From contig CM069880.1 in assembly GCA_036172665.1 (NCBI GenBank), positions 8,620,501 to 8,684,500 on the forward strand: a DNA stretch of 64,000 nucleotides, read 5' to 3'. Of the stretch, positions 47,280-59,029 are shown piece by piece. Position numbers and translations under genes: made by a program. Below the pieces are notes generated by a model. That model saw nothing but the letters and a program-made list of their open reading frames with translations, made no database searches and had not been told where the DNA came from. The DNA is from Prosopocoilus inquinatus. Taxonomy: Eukaryota > Arthropoda > Insecta > Coleoptera > Lucanidae. Position 1 is the stretch's first letter. The number at the start of each line of letters is the position of its first letter.

Positions 47280-50200
47280 AATTAAATCAATTAACACACA
47301 CGTATACAACATTTATTTAAACAATTATAGAAATAAACCTGCAGTATCACTTAAAAAAAAAGTTACATTTTTAGTTGAAAAGAATTGTTAGGAACGAACA
47401 GGGTAACTGTAAAAGTCACCCTGTATATTCATTACTTCGAATAAAATTTAAACTAAAATAGACTTTCACTCTGTATTATTGATACAAACATGTAAACTGT
47501 TATATTCTTCATCTAAGAGCCTAAACCAAAATTCTAGCTGTGAATACAGAAGTAAAAAAATAAAAAATAAAATAACTTTTGCTTTTTCTATGCACGCACA
47601 CGATAAATAAAATAAAAGAAAACAAAAACACAATTGATTTAATTAACATACACGTAAACCATATTTATTTAAACAATTCTAGAAATAAACTTGAAGTATC
47701 ACTTAAAAAAAAAAGTTCCATTTTTAGTTGAAAAGAATTGTTAGGAACGAACAGGGTAACTGTAAAAGTCACCCTGTAGATTCATTACTTCGAATAAAAT
47801 TTAAAATAAAATAGACTTTCACTCTGTATTACTGATATAAACATGTAAACTGTTATATTCTTCATCTAAGAGCCTAAACCGAAATTCTAGCTGTGAATAT
47901 AGAAATAAAAAAATAAAAAATAAAATAACTTTTGGTTTTTCAATGCAGGCACACGATGAGTAAAATAAAAGAAAACGAAATCACAATTGATTTAATTAAC
48001 ATACACGTAAACAATATTTATTTAAACAATTCTAGAAATAAAGTTGCAGTATCACTTAAAAAAAAGTTACAATTTTTAGTAAAAAGAATTGTTAGGAACG
48101 AACAGGGTAACTGTAAAAGTCACCCTGTAGATTCATTACTTCGAATAAAATTTAAAATAAAATAGACTTTCACTCTGTATTATTGATACAAAACATGTAA
48201 ACTGTTATATTCTTCATCTAAGAGCCTAAACCAAAATTCTAGTTGTAAATACAGAAATAAAAAAATAAAAAATAAAATAACTTTTGCTTTTTCAATGCAG
48301 GCACACGAAGAATAAAATAATAGAAAACAAAATCACAATTGATTTAATTAACGTACACGTAAACAATATTTATTTAAACAATTCTAGAAATAAACTTGCA
48401 GTATCACTTAAAAAAAAGTTACATTTTTAGTTAAAAGGAATTGTTAGGAACGAACAGGGTAACTCTCACATAAACTGTAGAACTCACCCTGTACATTCAT
48501 TACTTCGAATAAAATTTAAAGTAAAATAGACTTTCACTCTGTATTATTGATATAAACATGTAAACTGTTATATTCTTCATCTAAGAGCCTAAACCAAAAT
48601 TCTAGCTGTGAATACAGAAGTAAAAAAATAAAAAATAAAATAACTTTTGCTTTTTCAATGCAGGCACACGATGAATAAAATAAAAGAAAACGAAAACACA
48701 ATTGATTTAATTAACATACACGTAAACAATATTTATTTAAACAATTCTAGAAATAAACTTGCAGTATCACTTAAAAAAAAGTTACATTTTTAGTTAAAAA
48801 GAATTGTTAGGAACGAACAGGGTAACTGTAAAAGTCACCCTGTAGATTCATTACTTCGAATAAAATTTAAAATAAAATAGACTTTCACTCTGTATTATTG
48901 ATATAAACATGTAAACTGTTATATTCTTCATCTAAGAGCCCAAACCAAAATTCTAGCTGTGAATACAGAAGTAAAAAAATAAAAAATAAAATAACTTTTG
49001 CTTTTTCTATGCACGCGCACGATGAATAAAATAAAAGAAAACGAAATCACAATTGATTTAATTAACATACACGTAAACAATATTTATTTAAACAATTCTA
49101 GAAATAAACTTGCAGTATCACTTAAAAAAAAGTTACATTTTTAGTTAAAAAGAATTGTTAGGAACGAACAGGGTAACTCTCACATAAATTGTAGAACCCA
49201 CCCTGTAGATTCATTACTTCGAATAAAATTTAAAGTAAAATAGACTTTCACTCTGTATTACTGATATAAACATGTAAAGTGTTATATTCTTCATCTAAGA
49301 GCCCAAACCAAAATTCTAGCTGTGAATACAGAAGTAAAAAAAATAAAAAATAAAATAACTTTTGCTTTTTCAATGCAGGCACACGATGAGTAAAATAAAA
49401 GAAAACGAAAACACAATTGATTTAATTAACATACACGTAAACAATATTTATTTAAACAATTCTAGAAATAAACTTGCAGTATCACTTAAAAAAAAGTTAC
49501 AATTTTTAGTAAAAAGAATTGTTAGGAACGAACAGGGTAACTGTAAAAGTCACCCTGTAGATTCATTACTTCGAATAAAATTTAAAATAAAATAGACTTT
49601 CACTCTGTATTATTGATATAAACATGTAAACTGTTATATTCTTCATCTAAGAGCCCAAACCAAAATTCTAGCTGTGAATACAGAAGTAAAAAAATAAAAA
49701 GTAAAATAACTTTTGCTTTTTCTATGCACGCGCACGATGAATAAAATAAAAGAAAACGAAATCACAATTGATTTAATTAACATACACGTAAACAATATTT
49801 ATTTAAACAATTCTAGAAATAAACTTGCAGTATCACTTAAAAAAAAGTTACATTTTTAGTTAAAAAGATCTGTTAGAAACGAACAGGGTAACTCTCACAT
49901 AAACTGTAGAACCCACCCTGTAGATTCATTACTTCGAATAAAATTTAAAGTAAAATAGACTTTCACTCTGTATTACTGATATAAACATGTAAAGTGTTAT
50001 ATTCTTCATCTAAGAGCCCAAACCAAAATTCTAGCTGTGAATACAGAAGTAAAAAAAATAAAAAATAAAATAACTTTTGCTTTTTCAATGCAGGCACACG
50101 ATGAGTAAAATAAAAGAAAACGAAATCACAATTGATTTAATTAACATACACGTAAACAATATTTATTTAAACAATTCTAGAAATAAACTTGCAGTATCAC

Positions 50201-52010
50201 TTAAAAAAAAGTTACAATTTTTAGTAAAAAGAATTGTTAGGAACGAACAGGGTAACTGTAAAAGTCACCCTGTAGATTCATTACTTCGAATAAAATTTAA
50301 AATAAAATAGACTTTCACTCTGTATTATTGATATACACATGTAAACTGTTATATTCTTCATCTAAGAGCCTAAACCAAAATTCTAGCTGTGAATACAGAA
50401 GTAAAAAAATAAAAAATAAAATAACTTTTGCTTTTTCTATGCACGCACACGATAAATAAAATAAAAGAAAACAAAAACACAATTGATTTAATTAACATAC
50501 ACGTAAACCATATTTATTTAAACAATTCTAGAAATAATCTTGCAGCATCACTTAAAAAAAAGTTACATTTTTAGTTAAAAGGAATTGTTAGGAACGAACA
50601 GGATAACTCTCACATAAACTGTAGAACTCACCCTGTACATTCATTACTTCGAATAAAATTTAAAGTAAAATAGACTTTCACTCTGTATTACTGATATAAA
50701 CATGTAAACTGTTATATTCTTCATCTAAGAGCCTAAACCAAAATTCTAGCTGTGAATATAGAAATGAAAAAATAAAAAATAAAATAACTTTTGCTTTTTC
50801 TATGCACGCACACGATGAATAAAATAAAAGAAAACCAAATCACAATTGATTTAATTAACGTACACGTAAACAATATTTATTTAAACAATTCTATAAATAA
50901 ACTTGCAGTATCACTTAAAAAAAAAGTTACATTTTTAGTTAAAAGGAATTGTTAGGAACGAACAGGATAACTCTCACATAAACTGTAGAACTCACCCTGT
51001 ACATTCATTACATCGAATAAAATTTAAAGTAAAATAGACTTTCACTCTGTATTATTGATATAAACATGTAAACTGTTATATTCTTCATCTAAGAGCCTAA
51101 ACCAAAATTCTAGCTGTGAATATAGAAATAAAAAAATTAAAAATAAAATAACTTTTGCTTTTTCAATGCAGGCACACGAAGAATAAAATAATAGAAAACA
51201 AAATCACAATTGATTTAATTAACGTACACGTAAACAATATTTATTTAAACAATTCTAGAAATAATCTTGCAGTATCACTTAAAAAAAGTTACATTTTTAG
51301 TTAAAAAGAATTGTTAGGAATGAACAGGGTAACTCTCACATAAATTGTAGAACCCACCCTGTAGATTCATTACTTCGAATAAAATTTAAAGTAAAATAGA
51401 CTTTCACTCTGTATTACTGATATAAACATGTAAACTGTTATATTCTTCATCTAAGAGAACAAACCAAAATTCTAGCTGTGAATACAGAAATAAAAAAATA
51501 AAAAATTAAATAACTTTTGCTTTTTCAATGCAGGCACACGATGAATAAAATAAAAGAAAACAAAATCACAATTGATTTAATTAACTTACACGTAAACAAT
51601 ATTTATTTAAACAATTCTAGAAATAATCTTGCAGTATCACTTAAAAAAAAGTTACATTTTTAGTTAAAAGGAATTGTTAGGAACGAACAGGGTAACTCTC
51701 ACATAAATTGTAGAACCCACCATGTAGATTCATTACTTCGAATAAAATTTAAAGTAAAATAGACTTTCACTCTGTATTATTGATATAAACATGTAAACTG
51801 TTATATTCTTCATCTAAGAGCCTAAACCAAAATTCTAGCTGTGAATATAGAAATGAAAAAATAAAAAATAAAATAACTTTTGCTTTTTCTATGCACGCAC
51901 ACGATGAATAAAATAAAAGAAAACCAAATCACAATTGATTTAATTAACATACACGTAAACAATATTTATTTAAACAATTATAGAAATAAACCTGCGATAT
52001 TACTTCAGGA
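47280..52010. repeat. Tandem array, about 358 bp x 14
   Basis: The marker CAATTGATTTAATTAAC (or a variant) recurs near 47283, 47635, 47986, 48340, 48701, 49050, 49416, 49768, 50132, 50483, 50845, 51209, 51570 and 51937. Each unit contains a dyad, ACAGGGTAACT ... (A/C)CACCCTGT, in two length classes: a short loop with TGTAAAAGTC, or a long loop with CTCACATAAACTGTAGAA. The two classes partly alternate along the array. Three or four 77-codon frames recur once per unit and are by-products. The outermost units are the most diverged. Confidence 0.97.
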
Positions 52011-52164
52011 AGTTGCGTTTTTAGTTGTTAGGAACATTTTGCTCGAAAGGGGAAGTACCTGCTCTTACAAACTGTCGCAAAAACCATAGAAGTCATTCAT
52101 TACCCCGAATTAAAACATAAAAATCGACATGTTCTACAAATTATTTCACCCTGAGCCTATATAC

Positions 52165-52920
52165 AGAATGGTTGATATAAACGTGTCCAGGTTTTTTTTT
52201 TATATTTTACACCCTACCTACAGGCTTTATTTTAGGAGTCAGAAAAATCTTGTTGGGTTTTATACTCTTTTAGAGTTATCACAAGAAATAAAAGCGCATC
52301 GCAAATTGAACAAAAGAAAATGCAATTTTTGTTTGTTTTTTTTTTTTTTTTTAATTGAAGACCCTGTATTTTGTTTGGTAAAATGAAAGATCATTTTTTC
52401 CCTGATTTCAAAAATATATAGCATATTGATATTTGGCAGAGCCATTCGTGAGATAATTGAGGTTAGAATGTCAATAAATTAATATTTAAAATATCAAGGC
52501 AGCCTGGAATTTTGTTTTTTTATTATTAATTCGTATGGGGTTTGCAGTATTCGAATTTCTACTGTTTTTTGCTAACTAAAACAGCCCTTTTAGAACTTTT
52601 GTAAGCACCTTTCCAGGCCATCTTGTTTTTTTAAACTGATATTTTAAACTTGATTATATCACGAACGGCCGCTGCAAATGTCAACATTTTATGTGTTTTT
52701 GAAACCAGGAAAAATGATCTTTCATTTAGCAAACAATATACAGGTTTTCCATTAAAATAAACAAAAATTTTATTCTCGTCTCCAATTTGCGATGCGCTTT
52801 TGTTTCTTGTGATAAATCTAGAAGATAATAGGCATGAAACCCTACAACGTTAGCATTTAAAATCTTTCTCTAGCCCTCTAGGTAGGATGCAAAATATAAA
52901 AAAAACACCTGTACATCTAA
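52165..52920. mobile_element. Foldback element with arms of about 230 bp
   Basis: The left arm at about 52170-52400 and right arm at about 52705-52920 are inverted copies at moderate identity. Shared blocks include ATCACAAGAAATAAAAGCGC / GCGCTTTTGTTTCTTGTGAT, GCATCGCAAATTG / CAATTTGCGATGC, and ATGAAAGATCATTTTT / AAAAATGATCTTTCAT. The centre is about 300 bp. Sequence just outside both arms (GATATAAACGTGT on the left, ACATCTAAGCGC and TTCTAATTGTGAAT on the right) resembles the adjoining 358-bp unit, so the foldback appears inserted in, or part of, the same element. Confidence 0.8.
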
Positions 52921-53519
52921 GCGCTTAAAAAATTCTAATTGTGAATGGTATAGAAATGATGAAAATTAAAAAAATCAAAATTACTTTTGCTTTAAAAAAA
53001 AAAAATTAAATGCACATAAACATGAATTGCAAGAGTACAAACAAAATTGTCGGATTGAGTAAACCTTGTAAATATGTAAAACATTTAAACGTAATAAAAA
53101 GTGACGCGATTTTCTACTTCCTTGTATTATCGAAAACGTGTCGCCCATCTTAATAATACAATAATTTAATTTAGCGTTATGTAAGATTCCCGTCGAAACT
53201 ATAAACATTTTTGCACACGTTTAAAATAATTGTTTGCGGAATTTACTTTGCGCATTTAATTAGATGTTGACGATCTTCTTACTTTGTAATTTGCGATTGC
53301 GATGCGAGGCGAATTTAAGTTTGTGATTGTTAGAGAACGGAATCGGATATTTAGACGTCACCGTAACAGAGGCGCGCGCATACAGGTCGTTAATTAGTCT
53401 TAACCCCTTCTCTTTTATTATTAAATGTATAACTCTTGGATGAGTGATTGGCAGATACCATTGCATTGAGTTATTGTAAATATGTATTTCGCGTTTTTCT
53501 TTACTTTGGTGGTCATCAA

Positions 53520-53797
53520 CTTTTAATCGATAATGTAAGCACAGGGTCTCAACTTCTACGTGATAAGTTAGACAACCAAACATACATATGATTGGCTATT
53601 TCTTTATTTTTTCTTTTTAAATATTTTTGACAGTCCTCTATTTGACAATTTAAGATAACTTTTAATCGATAGTGTAAGCACAGGGTCTCAAGTTCTACGT
53701 GATAGTTAGACAACCAATCATACACATGATTGGCTATTTCTTTATATTTTCTTTTTAAATATTTTCGACAGTCCTCTATTTGACAATTTAGGATAAC
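53520..53797. repeat. 139-bp tandem duplication
   Basis: Two copies start at 53520 and 53659 (CTTTTAATCGATA, GTGTAAGCACAGGGTCTCAA, GATTGGCTATTTCTTTAT, GACAGTCCTCTATTTGACAA). They are over 90 percent identical by eye. Confidence 0.92.
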
Positions 53798-56222
53798 GTT
53801 ATTGATATTGTATTTAATATCTCATTTGTTTTAGATGAATTCTTTAAATACAATAATATTTACAGTGCAAAATACAAACAAATAATAATCAGTGAAACTT
53901 TAATAAAATGATACAGTGAATAAACAAAATAACGCGCTTGCATTTATTTAATTATAAAATGACGATAATAAATTTTGAAAATGACAAAAAAATGTTCCAA
54001 GTTAAAACAAATTTCACGTTATATAGGGTGTTTGGAAAATTGTAGCAGAGGTGATAACTCGCAATCAGTTAATAAAAGAGATGAGATTATTAGTGTATTT
54101 AGAATCTGTCAATGTGTGTGGGATGTCCTGTAAAACAAGACTTTGTACATCCTGAAAATGTTGAAAATGTTATTGGAGCTTCCACATGAATAGAAAAACA
54201 TTATGCTAATAAATTAAGTCGTTTTTGACCTTGGCTGCTTTTTTATCTAATTAATCCATTAATAAATTGCAACATCAGATAGAGTAGATTTTATTTAGCA
54301 TAACGTCAAGCTATAAATACGTTTTCAATATTAATAGTTCTCATCGGCGATTCGTCCGTATCGTTTACGCTCGTTGAATGTAAACTGCCCATTATAGCCA
54401 AAAAATATTTATTCAAGATACATAAATTGGGCGATTATCTCCGCACCCTTGAAACTCGACGTAATTATTCAGATGAACTTGAAAATTGATTGATTGTTAT
54501 CGTTAGCATTCGCTAAAGTGAAATGTTTACGTCCAAAACAATTTCTTAAAATGAGTTGTTCGATAATTAAATTGCTTTTCCTATATACGCTGATGTATAT
54601 AAAGTTGCATATATGAAAATTAACAAAACAAGAATATTATTATTATTAAATTCTATGAAATATACAGATGATATATATATAAATTATTAGCAAAAGTATT
54701 AATTCTCATTATAATCCTACCTTTTTATTTATTTATTTATTTTACAATATTAATCAACTTGCAAAATACAAAAACAAAATAATTTATTGAACTTGATTTT
54801 ATAACACTGTCGTTTACAATTACACAACACTCTAGATAATAATAATAATAATAATTTTTATTAATTAGCATTCAAATTCAAATTTGAATCGGATTGTGCG
54901 TGAGGGAGAAGCTAAACATAGCCAATGTGTTGATCCAAAAATAATTCTGTTGACTTTGGTTGCCTCTTTTGAGATTAGTTTTTATGAAGTTTTTTCGTTT
55001 TCTTTGCTGCATCTACATTAGTAAGTTTGCTGGTAAGAAACCCATTCGAGCTTTCCCCTCAAATACCCGATTCGCACGTTTTTATTTCCGCTATTTTACA
55101 TTTATGTGTCACGTGGCAATTTAACCTTTCTTTCGTAATTGAAATCACATTTGCGGCTCTCGCATTCTTCATCTGAGTACAAAATTACAAAAAAAAGTAA
55201 TAAATGGATTTTAATGAAATTCTTAACAATGTAATGAACCCTATAAGCAGTTGCACCTTTAAAAAATGTGCTGTATCAAATAGGTATAGTTAATAATACA
55301 ATAATTTATTGCGTACGAGGAAACGGTTAATACTGAAAGTATATTTAAATTAGAATAAAAAATTAATAAATAACACCATTTCATGTTTGTATAACAGATA
55401 TTTTTTATTAATTTTAACTAATTTTCTTTATTTGTATATATTTGTATTCTATGTCTATGCCTACTCTACTCACCCTACACGTCGTCCGCTCTATATGATT
55501 GTCAGTCCTTGAATTATTTATAAAAAAAAGTAATAAAATTATGATGTTTCAAACAATTATCTAATTTATATTAACGTTTGTAAAAAGCCATTTTTTTACT
55601 ATAAATGACATGAATATAGGCTCTTGCATAAGTTATTTAATTGTTAGACTATTAAATAAAGGGAAGAAAAATTTAAATATGCTTAAACTTTTGCCTTATC
55701 AAAGTATATTATATTATTGCCATTTATTTCTCAAAAATGAGATTTTTACACCTTATTAATATCCTTGTGTTTAAGAAAAAAGTTATTAGGTAACGATTTT
55801 AAATTTTTTAAACAAAATATTTTGTAATTATTAATTTTGAAATCAATGTGCGACCATTTTGTGATAGCAATGGATTTCGATTTAAATGTTTCTAATTTTT
55901 GCATAAAAATGAAAAACTATTTAATTTAATTGTCAAGTCTGAGAGAAATTATGTTGGTATTGAAAATGCGTTTCAAATCTCCCGCCTTTACACGTCTAGG
56001 GGAAAAATGAAAAACGCTTGTTTGAATGTTTTGTTTAATTTTGTAGGTTAGGATTGTTTGATATTAATTTATGTGTGGAATAATTATGAGAAATAGATGC
56101 ACAATTTAAATATTTGCCTAGTAAATGAATCCGTAATTATGAATCATTTTTTAAGTTAAAATTCTAACGCGTGGTCTTACGTGAATTTTAACATGAAATT
56201 ATTATTCTAGCCATCGAATAAA
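53798..56222. other. Intergenic region upstream of taxilin
   Basis: Very AT-rich. A short (AATAAT)n tract is at about 54838-54855. An acceptor-like TATTCTAG at 56203-56210, just before the taxilin ATG, suggests a spliced 5' UTR, with the first exon perhaps near 55980-56050. No other gene is seen. Confidence 0.45.
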
Positions 56223-57736
56223 ATGGAAAACATTCATCAACACGAGCATCCGTCGTCTTCTCCTGAGCTGGATTCAGCTGCAATTTCTGCTCCGTTGCCG
56301 GTATCACCCGGGGCCTCATTCTCAGCCCCTGCGATTAAAAAGAAGCGCGAAGATAAGTTACGACGCAGAGACCATCGTTCTTTAGATAACGTTATGAAGT
56401 CTATTCAAGTTGGAGACGACGCTGATAAACTATCAGCTTTGTCTAGCAAGTACGCTGAATTATACGAAGAATTTCGAGCTAGTCAAAATTTGCTGATGGG
56501 TTCAGAAAAACGCATTTCAACGTTAGTACGTGAGAAAACTCAGTTAGAAGCTGAACAGAGCAAATCCATTTTAGCACGATCTAGAATGGAAAATTTATGT
56601 CGAGAATTACAAAGGCAGAATAAATTGATTAAGGTAAAAGACATTAGATATTAGAATTACTCTGCTATGCAAAACATTAATTATTTAATAATTGAATTAA
56701 ATTTTAGGAAGAAAATACAACTAAAATACGTGAAGAAGAAGAGCGTCGTAAAGAAGTGGCTGCCAAATTCCAACTCACACTAAACGAAGTCACAACAATG
56801 ATGCAAGAAAGTAGTGAAAAGAACCTGAAATTGAGAGACGATAATATTGACATGGCGAATAAAATATCTGCGTTATGTGAGCAATTTGAGAAACGCGAGG
56901 AACAATTATGCAAGGTGTCCAAACAAATTGAATTAGAAAAGCAGCTGGCCGAAGCAAAAATTGCGAAGGCGCGCATTGAATACGAGGCCGACAGGGAAAA
57001 GTACAACATGGAGAAGGATTTGTGGAAAAAAGAACGCGAGTATTTAACGGCTGAATTGGAGAGGAGTAATGAGAAATGTACGCACTTACAAATTAACATA
57101 AAATCTCTGCAGGAGCAAATTCAGATGTACACTGGGAAATACGAAGAATTTGAATCTACCATCAGTAAAAGCAGTCAGGTTTTTGACAACTGTAAAATTG
57201 AAATGTCGAAAATGAACAAGCAAATTATGAGTTTAGAAAAGGAGCTTAAAGTATGGAAGGAACGTTCTCAGCTGAAAGCGCTGACCATTAAAGAATTATC
57301 TGCTGTAAAAGACAGCAAAGAAAATCAAATAACTAACCTTAGCAAACGCTTGGAGCAGCTGACGAAACTATGTCGCCAGATACAAACAGAACGCGCTTTG
57401 TATCTACGTTTGTTAAGGCAGAACAACATCGAGCCACCGAAAACAGGGTCACTAACCAAAAACGGAGAGTCCACCGCGAAAATTAAGTCACAGGTGGACG
57501 AAACTGGACTTAGAAAAAAAGAAATCCAGTTAGAAGAATTAAAATCCGAATTACTAGCGATTCAAAAACAAGTCGCCATCGTGCAAGCGCAAAACAACAA
57601 AGACGAAGTACCTGACGAAGAAATTACAGACGAAGTTCAAGTTCTAAATCATGCTCAAACAGACATTAAATACAATCAAATCGAAAGTAACACGCAGGAC
57701 ACGAACGAAGAAGAGTCCCAGCAAGCACAAAATTAA
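56223..57736 (+). CDS. Taxilin
   Basis: Two exons (56223-56633, 56708-57736) join in frame to 479 residues. Taxilins are long coiled-coil proteins that bind syntaxins and work in vesicle traffic. After a Ser/Pro-rich N-terminus (about 1-40) and a basic KKKREDKLRRR patch, the protein is heptad-rich and charged to about residue 380. It includes blocks typical of the family: LSSKYAELYEEFRASQNLL, LCRELQRQNKLIK at the splice junction, and LEKELKVWKER. The end of the coiled coil is LTKLCRQIQTERALYLRLLR, then an acidic, Asn/Gln-rich tail. The start ATG follows an acceptor-like site in the 5' UTR. Length and domain order fit a complete alpha/beta/gamma-type taxilin. Confidence 0.92.
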
Positions 57737-59029
57737 TTGCTGTTGAAACTATTGTCATTTTATAGTTTGAACAATTTTCTTTAGGTAGTTTGTTTGTTTT
57801 CTTTGTGATTTTAAGTTTGTAGTATTCATAATTTCTCTAAATTTGTTTACGATGGTGCCATGTTACAACAGCGAAACGTTATAAGCAAAGCAGGGATTTA
57901 AATGTACTGAAATTCGTGCTTTAATTATAAGAGATGTTTGGAATGGCTTTTGTCAATTCATAGGAGAGTAACTGTAATAAAGACGTTAATTAGAACAGTG
58001 CAAAATAACATGCATCACAGTGACTAGTCGTACTAAATAAATAAAACCAATCCAGTCAGTATTAAGCTTTAAATATTTCTGACACATCGCATTGATCTAA
58101 TAAGTTTTGAAAGAGTGTATGTAGGGTATTTTTAATTTTATTAGTTACAGTTACTGTCTTATGAACACAAAAATATGACTTATTGAGTTCATGTTAAATC
58201 AAGTAGGTACATAACTGTTAATTCTGAATTTTTCTTACAGAAAGTTAACTGGGAAACGAACGTATCTTTTTTTTTTTAATTCAAATTTAACAACTCCTCG
58301 GTGTTGTATGAATAAACTGAGTGTCCTGTAGCCAAGCTGTAAATATTTAAAATTTAAATGGAGAAGGTGCGACTTAAAAAAAGGTACCCAGTTCATTTTT
58401 TTTTTTTTTTTAATTTGAAGCGCATTTTATTTTTATTTTATTTTTTTGTAAAGTATTATCAATTTCTTTGTGCATAAACTCATTTATCATGCACTTGTTT
58501 TTGTTTTGATACAAATCAAAGTAAGGTAGATTAAACTTGATGTTAAAAATAAAATAATGCAGATATAACTTTTTACATACTCCAGAAACGAATTTGTTTA
58601 GATTAAAAAAAAAAAAAAACTAACGAAACGGATATGCATTTTATATTATTATTATTATTGTTATTATTACTTACTCTTGGTATTATTTGTTTACGTTATT
58701 ATGTTTAGTAGATCATGAACGCCAATCTTATTTTGAGTTTAGTAGTCGGATTATATTAATAGGAGACTTCTTTCGCTGTTAATGATAACTTTCGAGTATT
58801 TCGTTTAAATTTTATTGTAGTGCCTTTAATAGAATATTTTCTGTGAATACTGAAAGAACTTTAAACAAATTATATGTGTGAGAAACAGTTGAGGTTTTTT
58901 TTTTGTCGCTCTTCCTGATTGACTGTAAACATAAAGAGAGCTTTTGACATCAAATAAAAATCACACGTTTACTAGAAATATTATATTCACGATGATAACG
59001 AATTAATAAAGTATTTTCAAAATTGATTT
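57737..59029. other. Convergent 3' region, taxilin and Nup188
   Basis: The taxilin 3' UTR probably ends near an AATAAA around 58036-58045. The Nup188 3' UTR comes from the opposite strand, with a possible minus-strand AATAAA near 58812. The region is AT-rich with several long poly-T/poly-A runs and no coding signal. Confidence 0.45.

Noticed and set aside
47932..52089. Repeated 69-77 codon frames as a gene family
   Set aside because: They recur once per 358-bp satellite unit, and most units carry frame-breaking changes.
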